Shown: positions 44,632 through 53,886 of the stretch, piece by piece
How positions within the stretch are numbered: position 1 is the first letter of the stretch
Layout: the number at the start of each line of letters is the position of its first letter
NCBI RefSeq assembly: GCF_900129315.1
Contig: NZ_FQUS01000003.1
Location: 124,001-188,000, forward strand
DNA length: 64,000 nucleotides
Direction of reading: 5' to 3'
Source: Fodinibius roseus
GTDB taxonomy: Bacteria; Bacteroidota; Rhodothermia; Balneolales; Balneolaceae
Made by a program: the position numbers and the translations under genes
The notes under the pieces: generated by a model
Databases searched by the model: none
Seen by the model: only the letters and a program-made list of their open reading frames with translations
Told to the model about the DNA's origin: nothing

Positions 44632-44997
44632 TCAGCTTTCCTCCATTTTTTCCAGTTTTTTTTGCTTTTTTCTTGACAGTCCGTCCACCACTAAACTATA
44701 CGAATCCTTGATCCATTCTTTAATCAGCTCTTCATCGAGGGCTCCTTCGGGATGGATCGTGTTCCATTGACGCTTATCCATGTGTCGGCTGGGCTGAACT
44801 TCCTTATAAAGATTGCGAAGCATGGAAGCCTTTACGGGGTCGCACTTCAGTTCAATGTTTTTAAATTTATCTGCATCGGCAATGGCATAGATTTTATCCA
44901 TCACTTTAAATGCTAAGATATCTTTGTCCTCAAAAGGAGAATGTTCGGTTGTACCTTTGAAAGAGAGACAAAATTCTCGAAAATCTTCTATGTTCAT
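44632..44997 (-). CDS. MmcQ/YjbR family protein
   Basis: A 121-residue protein with the family pattern: FREFCLSFKGTTEHSPFEDKD at the N-terminus, AFKVMDKIYAIAD, LKCDP, PSRHMDKRQWNTI and EWIKDSYSLVVDGL. These proteins adopt a CyaY-like fold and may bind DNA; no role is established here. ATG 44997. Convergent with the membrane-protein gene, stops two bases apart. Confidence 0.9.
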   Translation of the reverse strand: MNIEDFREFCLSFKGTTEHSPFEDKDILAFKVMDKIYAIADADKFKNIELKCDPVKASMLRNLYKEVQPSRHMDKRQWNTIHPEGALDEELIKEWIKDSYSLVVDGLSRKKQKKLEKMEES

Positions 44998-45012
44998 GAA
45001 TGTTTAATTGCT

Positions 45013-45534
45013 TTAGTTATTGATTTCGTTATAATCATGGATAAACTCCTGAAGGAGATCTTCGGCTGCCTGGTCTATGAGCTGCAGCTTATCGTAGGAG
45101 ACAATGCCCACTGTGCCGCTTTCCCAGGTGTTGGCTGTAGTTTGTAAATCCTGGTTCAGCACAAGTTTTACAGGCTGATAGAAGTATAAGTTTACAGCAA
45201 AAGGTACAAGTCCCTCTCCGGCATCCATGGCATTAATATGCAGATACAATAGCGGGATTTCATCGGACTGCCTGACTTCTTCCCTCGGGACGACTCGTAT
45301 ACCGCCTTCCTGCAGGGCCCGTTTGCCTTTTTCCTGTAGGGACGGGACGTTAATGTTCGTTTTTTCCGTCAACGGGGCGTTGGCCTCGTAGTTGACCGAA
45401 AGTCCCATCGATTGAATGCCTTTCAGGGAACTTCGCTCGCGAGCCACTTCATTTTGTGCAAAAACAAGCATCGGAATCAGCCATAGCATCAGCACCAGCA
45501 AGAGTCGCTCGTTTATTTTTATGGATATACTCAT
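45013..45534 (-). CDS. Exported hypothetical protein
   Basis: A 173-residue protein with a clear signal peptide (basic start, hydrophobic 11-24, cleavage after VFA-Q). The mature part has alternating strands and a helical C-terminus (LIDQAAEDLLQEFIHDYNEINN). No family recognised; the plan recalls small periplasmic proteins with an anticodon-binding-like alpha/beta fold. It lies 15 bases upstream of the YjbR gene on the same strand and may be co-transcribed. Confidence 0.6.
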   Translation of the reverse strand: MSISIKINERLLLVLMLWLIPMLVFAQNEVARERSSLKGIQSMGLSVNYEANAPLTEKTNINVPSLQEKGKRALQEGGIRVVPREEVRQSDEIPLLYLHINAMDAGEGLVPFAVNLYFYQPVKLVLNQDLQTTANTWESGTVGIVSYDKLQLIDQAAEDLLQEFIHDYNEINN

Positions 45535-45705
45535 ATACTGTGACTTTCACCGCATGGGGTTTCTGATACTGGCTAAGTGCCTATAGAACGGGTTTTAACC
45601 GTCTCCCAGGCTTTTAAAAGCACTTATTTAATTAGTGTTAAGTTATAATAATGAATGGGAACTGCAAGTATGAATTTTGCCCGTAGAAATGATGGTTACC
45701 ATCGG

Positions 45706-46080
45706 TTATATATTTTTCCAAACTGTTACCGCAAATAATATCCATGAGGCGATAAAACAAAGTCCCCCGACAGGCGTAATCGCCCCCAGCCAGCGGATGC
45801 CGCTGACCGAAAGCAGATATAAACTTCCTGAAAATACAATGATACCGGCGAGCATCAGCCATCCCGACCACGATAACAGTGCGGAGTCGGGCAGGTAACG
45901 TGCAACGATCCCGATAACCAGCAGCCCGATGGCATGGTAGAAATGATAGGTGACGCCGGTTTCAAAGATGGTCAGCATCTCCTCTGAAAGTATTTTTTTA
46001 AGGCTGTGGGCTCCAAAAGCACCCAATATCACGGCCAGAGCCATGGCGACGGATCCGATTGTTAAAAATAGTTTTTGCAT
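45706..46080 (-). CDS. DUF423 family membrane protein
   Basis: A 124-residue protein with four membrane helices typical of DUF423/YgdD: SVAMALAVILGAFGAHSLKK, then TYHFYHAIGLLVIGI, and GAITPVGGLCFIASWILFAV. Function unknown. The frame is open upstream to 46212, but the ATG at 46080 gives the standard family N-terminus (MQKLFLTIGS); the longer form would overlap the CDGSH gene stop region. Confidence 0.9.
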   Translation of the reverse strand: MQKLFLTIGSVAMALAVILGAFGAHSLKKILSEEMLTIFETGVTYHFYHAIGLLVIGIVARYLPDSALLSWSGWLMLAGIIVFSGSLYLLSVSGIRWLGAITPVGGLCFIASWILFAVTVWKNI

Positions 46081-46099
46081 AGTATAAGTTGATTTAATA

Positions 46100-46756
46100 T
46101 TACCCTTCAAAGCCCACTTCCTTATGCGTGCCGTCACAGAAAGGTTTGCCAGAGGAGCTGCCGCAGCGGCAGAGGGCGATATTCCTGGTACTGGCCGCCG
46201 GCTGGGCCGCAATAGAATATACCCGGTAGGCTCCTTCTATTAAGGCAGGTCCGTTTTTCATCAATTTCACCACAAGTTTGGATTGGTCCTTCTCTTTTGC
46301 GGCATCGGAAGGTTTTAGCTTGCTTTCATCAAAAGAAGCGGGGGCTTCAAATGCGATATCCCGGTGTGAATTATCACAGAGCGGTTTGTTCCGGGATTCC
46401 CCGCAACGGCACAAGGCCAGGCGCGTATCCTTCAGGACCGTTTCTCCCTCGGCATTATGCACTTCGATATCTCCGCGCAGAAAGACGGGACCATCAGGCG
46501 AAATGATAATGGCATTCCGCGGTTCCGGTCCTTCCAGTGGTTCGGTATCGCGATATTTTAGGGCGCCTGTGGGACAGCTGTGTATTACTTTTTTTATTTG
46601 ATCGGGGGACGCATGTTCAGGTTGAATCCACGGCCGTTTGTCCGGATCAAAAACCGACGGTAGGTTCTTAACACATTCCGCGGCGTGGATACACCGCTCC
46701 TGGTCGTACTCTATGGTGATATCATCCGCCTGATAGCTGTAAATATCTAATTTCAT
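46100..46756 (-). CDS. Iron-sulfur protein: Fer4-like domain plus two CDGSH domains
   Basis: A 218-residue protein with three cluster sites. Residues 12-68 form a Fer4_19-type domain (Cys22, Cys28, Cys61). Two CDGSH sites follow: CRCGESRNKPLCDNSH (116, 118, 127, 131) and CRCGSSSGKPFCDGTH (196, 198, 207, 211), each with the 3Cys-1His ligand set for a [2Fe-2S] cluster. Such proteins are thought to transfer electrons or clusters in the cytoplasm. The next gene on the strand, DUF423, starts 19 bases later, so the two likely share a transcript. Confidence 0.92.
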   Translation of the reverse strand: MKLDIYSYQADDITIEYDQERCIHAAECVKNLPSVFDPDKRPWIQPEHASPDQIKKVIHSCPTGALKYRDTEPLEGPEPRNAIIISPDGPVFLRGDIEVHNAEGETVLKDTRLALCRCGESRNKPLCDNSHRDIAFEAPASFDESKLKPSDAAKEKDQSKLVVKLMKNGPALIEGAYRVYSIAAQPAASTRNIALCRCGSSSGKPFCDGTHKEVGFEG

Positions 46757-46856
46757 GGTTTTCTGGGATTTTGCATAAAATTTAAGGTTAAAACAAGGTG
46801 ATCCGCGGGATAAAAGCCCCGGTTAGTTCTCCCGCAAGCGGGCGGGGTAAACGGTC

Positions 46857-47672
46857 CTAAAAATCCATCGGATTCGGGTACTTGAACTCGTAGTCGAGCA
46901 TGTGCTTGAGCTTCAGGTTGGAGACGACTTTATAGTCCTTCCCCTCGTCCCGGGCGTATTCCGGGGGACTGAGGTCCTTTGCTTCTGCAATCGCCGGATA
47001 ATACATCTTTTTGGGCGGATGTCCGTCGGAAACCCCGTTAAAAATCTGATTACGGATATCGCTGTCGATTAATGCCCGGATAATGCCGATGCAGTCATCC
47101 TGATGGATCAGGTTCACAGGGGCATTGCCCCTGCTCAGGTTCGTCCGTCCCGCCAGGTGATTGACGGGATGCCGATCATAGCCGTACAATCCGCCAAATC
47201 GTATCACCGTTGTCTCAAATGAGGAGTGATTCATGAGTAATTGTTCCGCTTTTAGCAGGGCATTGCCGGTATCGCGGACGGCCTCGCCCGGTTTGGTATC
47301 CTCTTCGCCTACAATATCCGGTTTTTCGGGGTACACCGAGGTAGAGCTTACAAATATGACCTCACCAATCGAGGATTCCTGAAGCCGGTTGACGACGGAC
47401 TGAATTTGCCGCAGGTGGAAGGCCTCTACATTCTCACGGCCTCGTCCGGGAGGAATATTCAGAACAAGCAGGTCGGCGTCCCAGAACCCGGGATCGGCGT
47501 CCGCATTGAGATCGGGATCCAGCCGGATCAGGTATGGCTGAATGTTTTTGCCTTTGAGGAGAGCCAGCTTCTCCCGGGAAGTGGTCGAACCTTTGATACT
47601 GTGACCGCTGTCCCGAAGGTGTTCGGCAAGGGGGAGGCCCAGCCATCCGCAACCTAAAATACTAATAATCAT
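46857..47672 (-). CDS. Atypical SDR / NAD-dependent epimerase-like protein
   Basis: A 271-residue protein starting with a Rossmann site ISILGCGWLGLPLAEHL. The segment VIFVSSTSVYPEKPD gives the Ser-Tyr region of extended SDRs, followed by RFGGLYGYDRHP and the domain LIHQDDCIGII. The form resembles the YeeZ-like group of atypical epimerases. Substrate unknown. ATG 47672. Single gene by spacing, with repeat copy C directly upstream. Confidence 0.85.
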   Translation of the reverse strand: MIISILGCGWLGLPLAEHLRDSGHSIKGSTTSREKLALLKGKNIQPYLIRLDPDLNADADPGFWDADLLVLNIPPGRGRENVEAFHLRQIQSVVNRLQESSIGEVIFVSSTSVYPEKPDIVGEEDTKPGEAVRDTGNALLKAEQLLMNHSSFETTVIRFGGLYGYDRHPVNHLAGRTNLSRGNAPVNLIHQDDCIGIIRALIDSDIRNQIFNGVSDGHPPKKMYYPAIAEAKDLSPPEYARDEGKDYKVVSNLKLKHMLDYEFKYPNPMDF

Positions 47673-47688
47673 AATGAAACGTGTCTGT

Positions 47689-47835
47689 GAGTAGAGAGCT
47701 TTGCAAAACTTTTTTTTGCCAATCCCTTCTTTCTCGCGAATTCAACATCTTTACAAATGCTTTTTATATGCTACTGTTTTGAATGCGCTCAGGGGTTGAT
47801 ATTGACTAAAATTCCTGGTTTTTCAAAGCCCCGGG
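47689..47835. repeat. TIR hairpin element, copy C (147 bp)
   Basis: The left end is GTAGAGAGCTTTGCAAAAC and the right end CCTGGTTTTTCAAAGCC. It occupies the first half of the 308-base gap 47673-47980 between the divergent epimerase and coiled-coil lipoprotein genes. The interior has diverged from copies A and B but the right end and the preceding TTGACTAAAATT are close to copies A and G. Confidence 0.65.
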
Positions 47836-47980
47836 TAAATATATATAAGAGAAGTTATAGTACAAAAAGGAGCAGAGATTAAAAGAGATTAAAAATGTGT
47901 TGAACAGGGAACATCTGAACAGTAAATGAATAACAGGGGTTGAAGATGCTAACAGTAATATAAATGAACGTATCAGTATT

Positions 47981-48424
47981 ATGAAACGGATTACAATTGC
48001 AGTAATTGTACTATCGGTAGGATTGTTTTTCGGATCTTGCAGTGAGAAGTCGGATGACCAAATAAATGAGATGCAGGAGCAGGCTGAGCAATCCGCCAAT
48101 GAGTCCATGAGCTCGATGGAAGAGGGAGCGGAAACGATAAACGATAAATTTGTGCAATATGTGGAAAAACAACGTGAGGCCCTGAATGAAGAGATGGAGG
48201 ACATTGAGGCGGCCCTTAATGAACAATCAGATGCCCTGGAGCCCGCCCTTGAAGAACGCTGGAACGAGTTGAAGGACCAAAAGGAAGAGCTGGATGAACA
48301 ATACCAGGAAATAAAAGAAAGTACTGGTGAGAATTTTGAAGAAACAAAGGCCGATTTACAGGATCAGGTGAGCAGCTTGAAAGATGAATTGGCTCAGCTT
48401 AAGCAGGAGTTGGGTATCGAGTAA
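47981..48424 (+). CDS. Coiled-coil lipoprotein, unknown function
   Basis: A 147-residue protein with lipobox FGSC (Cys20) and a mature part made almost entirely of Glu/Gln/Lys-rich heptads from about residue 35 to the end (DLQDQVSSLKDELAQLKQEL). It resembles small periplasmic coiled-coil lipoproteins in form only; no family recognised. ATG 47981. A terminator follows 33 bases after the stop. Confidence 0.75.
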   Translation: MKRITIAVIVLSVGLFFGSCSEKSDDQINEMQEQAEQSANESMSSMEEGAETINDKFVQYVEKQREALNEEMEDIEAALNEQSDALEPALEERWNELKDQKEELDEQYQEIKESTGENFEETKADLQDQVSSLKDELAQLKQELGIE

Positions 48425-48456
48425 TCGTAATAGGGTTGCTCATTTTCGGTTAAGGG

Positions 48457-48488
48457 AAGGCCCGGTCATCGCGATCGGGCCTTTTTTT
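48457..48488 (+). terminator. Rho-independent terminator
   Basis: AGGCCCG pairs with CGGGCCT around a short loop, followed by seven T. It lies directly after the coiled-coil lipoprotein gene. Confidence 0.85.
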
Positions 48489-48490
48489 GT

Positions 48491-48641
48491 GTATGGAAGC
48501 CTTTGCAAAACCTTTTTTGGTCAATGTCGGCGCTATCGATCGATTAAATCTTCGTCTGTGGTCGATATGCTGCGACTGCAATCTCTCTGGCCTTGAAATT
48601 TCCCGATGCTTCGGGTCTGGTTTTTCAAAGACTTTGTATGG
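48491..48641. repeat. TIR hairpin element, copy B (151 bp)
   Basis: The left end is GTATGGAAGCCTTTGCAAAACC and the right end GGTTTTTCAAAGACTTTGTATGG. Shares TTTGGTCAATGTCGGCG and CTCTGGCCTTGA with copy A. It lies immediately after a terminator T-run and before the dnaE promoter region. Confidence 0.75.
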
Positions 48642-48755
48642 TAACAGGGCAGCATAAAGGAAGGCACCGGGATCCGGGGGCCCTGGGAGCTGTATCACGT
48701 CCCCGGGGGGGAGGGATAAATCAAAAAGGAGATTCATTTCTCCAAAATATTCCCT

Positions 48756-48763
48756 TAATTTTG
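48756..48763 (+). promoter_or_regulatory. Candidate -7 box for dnaE
   Basis: TAATTTTG matches TAnnTTTG and lies about 55 bases before the dnaE ATG. No convincing TTG element is present at the right distance, so this is tentative. Confidence 0.3.
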
Positions 48764-48818
48764 TGGTTAAGGAATGGTATAATAATGCGAACAAGATCAC
48801 AAACCTCAGGTAAGCCGG

Positions 48819-51800
48819 ATGGATTTTTCACACCTTCATTGTCACACCCAATTCAGCATGCTCGATGGTGCGGCCAGCATCAGCCAGCTTGTCAAAAAGT
48901 CGAAGAATGAAGGGATGCCGGCTATTGCCATTACCGATCACGGTAATATGTTTGGGGTGCCCAAGTTTGTCAATGAAGCCCATAAGCAGGGCGTAAAACC
49001 GATTATCGGCTGCGAGTTTTATGTGACGCCCTCGGGCATGGACGACAAGAAGGATACCACACGCTATCACCAGGTGCTGCTGGCAAAGAATATGACAGGC
49101 TACCGCAACCTGTCCAAGCTTTGTTCGCTGGGATATACCGAGGGGATGTACTATAAGCCACGCATTGACAAGCCGACGCTGGCGGAACATGCCGGGGGAC
49201 TCATTGCCACGACCTGCTGCATCGCCAGTGAAATCAACCAGAAGATCATTAAGGAGGGAGAAAGTCAGGCGCGGCCGCTGTTTGAATGGTACCTGAACGT
49301 GTTCGGGGATGATTATTACATCGAGCTGCAGCGGCACGGGCTGAAAGACCAAAACCGGTGTAACGAGGTGCTGGTCAGGTGGGCAAAAGAATATAACGTG
49401 AAGATGGTCGCCACGAACGACTCGCATTATGTGGATGAGGAAGATTCGGAGGCGCACGATATTCTGCTGGCGCTGCAGACCAATGCCGATATTGATGACC
49501 CCAATCGTTTCCGGTTTACCGATGACAACAACAATCTGAACACCGATTACTACCTGAAGAGCCCGGAAGAGATGGAGGAGCTGTTCGACGACCAGCCCTC
49601 GGCCATCGACAATACCAACGAGATTATCGAAAAAGTCGAGGATATTGATCTCAGCTCGGAACTGCTGCTGCCGCATTACAGTATCCCCGACGAGTACGAT
49701 TCGATGTACGATTATCTGCGCCAGCTTACCTACGACGGCGCCCGGGAGCGCTACGGGGAGATAACCCAGCAGGTAAGCGAGCGGATTGAGCAGGAGCTGA
49801 CGATCATTAAAGAGATGGATTTTGTCGGCTACTTCCTGATTGTGCAGGATTTTACCACCGAAGCCCGCCGCCGTGACGTGTTTGTGGGGCCCGGCCGGGG
49901 ATCGGCCGCCGGCTCCATTGTGGCGTACTGCCTGGGCATCATCAATATCGATCCGCTGGAACACGACCTGCTGTTCGAACGATTCTTGAATCCCGAGCGG
50001 GTGAGTCCCCCCGATATCGATATCGACTTCGACGACAGCGGCCGCCAGGAAGTGATTGATTACGTGGTGGAAGAGTACGGCCGCAATAATGTCGCCCAGA
50101 TTGTGACCTATGGCACCATGAAGGCCAAGACATCAATCCGCGATGTGGGACGCGTGCTGGGTGTTCCGCTGGAGGAGGTGAACCGCATCACCAAGATGTT
50201 TCCGGACGGTCCCGGCTTTACGGAGTTTGAAGATGTACTGGACAGCCGAAAAAACCCGGAGTCGGCCAAGGATATCCAGCAGCTCTTCGAGCATCCCGAC
50301 CCGCAAATACAGAAGATGATGCGTTTCGCGCGGACCCTGGAGGGATCGGCGCGGCAGACCGGCATTCATGCGGCGGGCGTGATCATTGCGCCCGGCGAGA
50401 TCAGTGAATATGTCCCGGTGGCGCTGTCCAAAGACAAGGAACTGATTACCCAGTACGACGGTCCCCACGCCGAGGAATGCGGACTGCTGAAAATGGATTT
50501 CCTGGGGTTGAAAACGCTGTCCATCCTGAAAACGGCCATTAAGTATGTGGAAGAGAACCACGGCGTTCATTACGAACTGGATGAGATTCCCCGGGATGAT
50601 GAGAAGACCTTCGAGCTGTATCAGAAAGGAAATACGATCGGGACTTTCCAGTTTGAGTCCGACGGCATGCGGAAATATCTCAAACAGCTGAAGCCGACGT
50701 CACTGGACGATCTCATCGCCATGAACGCCCTGTACCGGCCGGGACCGATGCAGTTTATTCCCGAATATATCGATCGCAAGCACGGGCGAAGCGAAGTGGA
50801 ATACCCGCATCCCGACCTGGAGGAGCTGCTGAAGCCGACCTACGGCATTATGATTTACCAGGAGCAGATTATGAAAGCCGCCCAGATTATTGCCAACTAT
50901 TCCCTGGGCGAAGCGGATTTGCTGCGTCGCGCCATGGGAAAGAAGAAGCAGAAGGTGATGGCCAAACAGCGGAAGGTCTTCACCGAGCGGGCCATCGAGA
51001 ACGGGGTATCGGCGGATAAGGCCGAAGAGCTCTTCGATATCATGGCCGAGTTTGCGAACTACGGTTTCAACAAGTCGCATTCGGCGGCTTATTCGGTGGT
51101 GGCCTATCAAACGGCCTTTTTCAAGGCCAACTATACCCCGGAGTATATGGCGGCCGTACTGACCCATAACATGGGGGATATTGACAAGGTATCCAAGTTC
51201 ATCGAGGAGTGCTACCACAACGGCATCACGGTGGATCCGCCGAATATTAATACGGGTGCCGGCAAGTTTGTGGCCGTGGACGGACGTATCCAGTACGGGA
51301 TGGAGGCGATCAAGGGGGTGGGCTCCAATGCCGTTGAGGAAGTCGTAAAAGAGCGCAGAGCAAACGGTACCTTTGAATCCATATATGATTTTGCCCGCCG
51401 CATTGATTCGAGAATTTGCAATAAGCGGACCCTCGAGAGCCTGATCCAGGCGGGCGCCTTTGATGATTTTAATAAGAACCGCCGGCAGCTGCTTCACAAT
51501 ATGGAGGTGATCATCAGCTATGGTTCGCGGGTACAGGAGATGGAGAACTCCAACCAGTCCGACCTGTTCGGGGACGGCAGCGGCAATGCTTCGGCTATTG
51601 ATGAGCCGGTGCTGGAAGAGATTCAGCCGTGGTCCAATATTGAGCGGCTCAACAAAGAGCGCGAGCTGATCGGCTTTTACCTGAGCGGACACCCGCTGCG
51701 CAAGTATGAAGAAGATGTGGAAATGTTTTGCTCGCATACGCTCGATGCCGGGGAGCTGGAGCAGCTCAACGATCGTACCGATGTGCGCTGCGCGGGCATT

Positions 51801-52301
51801 ATCACGCAGGTCAAGCGGGTAACCGATAAAAAAGGACGTCCCTTTGCCTTTCTGCAGATGGAGGACCTGCACGGGACCGTAGAGGTGATTGCTTTCAACG
51901 AGGTCTATGACCGTAACCTGGGAATGATCCAGGTCGATACCCTGGTGGTGGTTGATGGCAGCATTGACACCCGCCGCGGTAAACCGCAGATTATCGCCAA
52001 CAGTTTTGAACGAATCGAAAGCATGCGAGAGAAATACCAGGATCAGATTGAGCTGAAACTGGATATTGACACCTCGCAGATAGGTGAGGAGGAGCTGCAC
52101 GAGATGGCCAGTCTGTTTGAGCAGAACCTGGGACAAACGAATGTGCGCTTTAATGTGTTGAGCAGGGAGGCCAAACGCCCCTTTGTCATGCACGTTCGGA
52201 AGTTTGTAGTCGATCCCAACGAAGAGTTGATGGGCGGACTCAAGTCCCTGTTGGGCAAGGGATCGGTGGCCCTGAAGCGAAGCGCCGGTAACGGGAGATA
52301 A
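48819..52301 (+). CDS. dnaE: DNA polymerase III alpha subunit
   Basis: The 1160-residue replicative polymerase. The N-terminal PHP domain begins FSHLHCHTQFSMLDGAAS; the palm catalytic aspartates lie in PDIDIDFDDSGRQEV near residue 397. Further motifs are GPGRGSAAGSIVAY, NALYRPGPMQFIPEYI, YQEQIMKAAQIIANYSLGEA and GYGFNKSHSAAYS-type helix-hairpin region, with a C-terminal OB fold (VRCAGIITQVKRVTDKKGRP). Length is normal for DnaE1. ATG 48819. trxA follows after 113 bases. Confidence 0.98.
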   Translation: MDFSHLHCHTQFSMLDGAASISQLVKKSKNEGMPAIAITDHGNMFGVPKFVNEAHKQGVKPIIGCEFYVTPSGMDDKKDTTRYHQVLLAKNMTGYRNLSKLCSLGYTEGMYYKPRIDKPTLAEHAGGLIATTCCIASEINQKIIKEGESQARPLFEWYLNVFGDDYYIELQRHGLKDQNRCNEVLVRWAKEYNVKMVATNDSHYVDEEDSEAHDILLALQTNADIDDPNRFRFTDDNNNLNTDYYLKSPEEMEELFDDQPSAIDNTNEIIEKVEDIDLSSELLLPHYSIPDEYDSMYDYLRQLTYDGARERYGEITQQVSERIEQELTIIKEMDFVGYFLIVQDFTTEARRRDVFVGPGRGSAAGSIVAYCLGIINIDPLEHDLLFERFLNPERVSPPDIDIDFDDSGRQEVIDYVVEEYGRNNVAQIVTYGTMKAKTSIRDVGRVLGVPLEEVNRITKMFPDGPGFTEFEDVLDSRKNPESAKDIQQLFEHPDPQIQKMMRFARTLEGSARQTGIHAAGVIIAPGEISEYVPVALSKDKELITQYDGPHAEECGLLKMDFLGLKTLSILKTAIKYVEENHGVHYELDEIPRDDEKTFELYQKGNTIGTFQFESDGMRKYLKQLKPTSLDDLIAMNALYRPGPMQFIPEYIDRKHGRSEVEYPHPDLEELLKPTYGIMIYQEQIMKAAQIIANYSLGEADLLRRAMGKKKQKVMAKQRKVFTERAIENGVSADKAEELFDIMAEFANYGFNKSHSAAYSVVAYQTAFFKANYTPEYMAAVLTHNMGDIDKVSKFIEECYHNGITVDPPNINTGAGKFVAVDGRIQYGMEAIKGVGSNAVEEVVKERRANGTFESIYDFARRIDSRICNKRTLESLIQAGAFDDFNKNRRQLLHNMEVIISYGSRVQEMENSNQSDLFGDGSGNASAIDEPVLEEIQPWSNIERLNKERELIGFYLSGHPLRKYEEDVEMFCSHTLDAGELEQLNDRTDVRCAGIITQVKRVTDKKGRPFAFLQMEDLHGTVEVIAFNEVYDRNLGMIQVDTLVVVDGSIDTRRGKPQIIANSFERIESMREKYQDQIELKLDIDTSQIGEEELHEMASLFEQNLGQTNVRFNVLSREAKRPFVMHVRKFVVDPNEELMGGLKSLLGKGSVALKRSAGNGR

Positions 52302-52414
52302 GTTTTTGCAATCTGCCCTATAGCAAGAAATGATATGATTGTCAATATATATTGTACGATATTGATCTGAAATAATTAAAGAGTTTAACCTTAACTAACG
52401 AATAAGATGTTATT

Positions 52415-52750
52415 ATGAGTAAAGCACTTGAATTTACAGATGAATCGTTTGAAGAGGATGTCCTGAATGTGGATTCCGACACTCCTGTGTTGGTGGACTT
52501 CTGGGCCGAATGGTGTGGCCCGTGCCGGATGGTGGGTCCCGTCGTGGAGGAACTGGCCGGTGAATTTGAAGGCAAAGCCAAAGTCGGGAAAGTGGACGTG
52601 GATTCCAATCCCGAAACATCGACCAAATACGGCATTCGAAGTATCCCCTCCCTGCTCATTTTTAAGGATGGGGAAGTGGTCGACCAGATCGTAGGAGCCG
52701 TGCCGAAGGCACAGCTTAAAAAGCAGCTGGAAGCACAAGTCCAGAATTGA
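52415..52750 (+). CDS. trxA: Thioredoxin
   Basis: A 111-residue thioredoxin with the redox site WCGPC at 33-37, the cis-proline region [15 protein letters not shown] and C-terminal helix. It reduces protein disulfides in the cytoplasm. ATG 52415. A terminator lies about 40 bases after the stop. Confidence 0.97.
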   Translation: MSKALEFTDESFEEDVLNVDSDTPVLVDFWAEWCGPCRMVGPVVEELAGEFEGKAKVGKVDVDSNPETSTKYGIRSIPSLLIFKDGEVVDQIVGAVPKAQLKKQLEAQVQN

Positions 52751-52791
52751 TGACCATGTGATCAGGCGGCGACATAGTAGTATTTGTATAG

Positions 52792-52822
52792 AAAAGGCGG
52801 TGGGTTATCCATCGCCTTTTTT
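52792..52822 (+). terminator. Rho-independent terminator after trxA
   Basis: AAAAGGCGGTGG pairs with CCATCGCCTTTT (one G-U pair), loop GTTAT, followed by T-rich sequence. Confidence 0.8.
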
Positions 52823-53305
52823 GTTTGGGTTAATCCTGGTTTCTCACCAAGAATTTAGTTGTACGGGAAATCCGGGTTATCCCGTATCACCATATCCTTT
52901 AGACTTTCCATCCCGTCGTACTTATCCTATTCAGGCTGAACGTTACGCTGATGTTACCGGTTTTGAATAAAAGGCGGAAGGGCCTGGATTCCCGGAGCAT
53001 AAGCTGCTTACAGAAACCGTATTACGGTCTGCTTGCATTGAGGCTTTTAAAAAAAATAAAGGCGGATGACAGATCATAATTATTTAGGATGTATATTGGA
53101 GGTACTTTATTAATTGGCAATAGTCCATTATTATCATTTAATTAGACTATAAGAAGAGATTGGCTATAAAAAAATAGTGCGAAAGGCGAATATAAACTTT
53201 GGTGGCCTGGTAAGGAGGGATCTGCAACAGGAATAAATAAATTTATATGGAAGATTAGTTACAGCCTAATTTCTTGTATTTTTATTTTAAAAGGATAGGT
53301 AGAAC
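52823..53305. other. Gap with a possible unrecognised gene remnant
   Basis: In one + strand frame the stretch from about 52836 to 52967 reads as protein-like sequence (CTGNPGYPVSPYPLDF...QAERYADVTGFE), then a TAA, then 32 further codons (KAEGPGFPEHKLLTETVLRS...) to a TGA at 53067. It may be the decayed end of a gene, but I do not recognise it. From 53070 to 53305 the DNA is AT-rich with no feature other than the leader of the sigma gene. Confidence 0.25.
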
Positions 53306-53884
53306 ATGGTAGATTACACGTCAAATGAGCAGCGACTCTGGGAGTCTTTTCTGAAGGGCGATTTGAAGGCCTGGGAACAGATTTTTAAGTTGTTTTACAA
53401 GGATCTGTATGGCTACGGTATAAAATTGTCGTCTCGGCCGGAGTTCACCAAAGACTGTATTCATGAACTTTTTGTCGTACTGTGGGATCGCAGAGCACAT
53501 TTGGATGAGGTAGAATCTGTCAAGGCCTATCTTTTGGCTTCCCTGCGTAGAAGTCTGCTGAAGAAGATCAGGAAAAAGCGAAAACATTATGTAGACTGGG
53601 ACGAAAAAGTACATACCACGGTCGATATCCAGTTTTCGCCGGAAGAGGTCATCATCAGGGACGAAATAAAAGCGGATAAGCGAAATGCCTTGTACAAGGC
53701 CCTTGATTCCCTTCCCGATCGACAGAAAGAGGTGCTTTACCTGAAATATTTTAACGGTATGAGTTATGACGAAATAGAAGAAATTCTGGGGATCAATTAT
53801 CAGTCCATACGTAATCATATGTACCGGGCGGTGAAAAGGCTGAAGAAAATTATGAACGATCAATTTTCTGAAATTGCCATCTAA
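53306..53884 (+). CDS. ECF-type RNA polymerase sigma factor
   Basis: A 192-residue two-domain sigma factor. Region 2 (residues 7-80) has FLKGDLKAWEQIFKLFYKDL and ELFVVLWDRRAHLDEV; region 4 (132-185) has LPDRQKEVLYLKYFNGM and the helix-turn-helix SYDEIEEILGINYQSIRNHM. This is the Bacteroidota SusCD-linked ECF type. It should direct transcription of the fecR-susC-susD locus when released by the FecR-type anti-sigma factor encoded next. ATG 53306. Confidence 0.95.
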   Translation: MVDYTSNEQRLWESFLKGDLKAWEQIFKLFYKDLYGYGIKLSSRPEFTKDCIHELFVVLWDRRAHLDEVESVKAYLLASLRRSLLKKIRKKRKHYVDWDEKVHTTVDIQFSPEEVIIRDEIKADKRNALYKALDSLPDRQKEVLYLKYFNGMSYDEIEEILGINYQSIRNHMYRAVKRLKKIMNDQFSEIAI

Positions 53885-53886
53885 AA

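Noticed and set aside
50700-52193. 497-codon frame opposite dnaE
   Set aside because: Shadow of dnaE; no motif.
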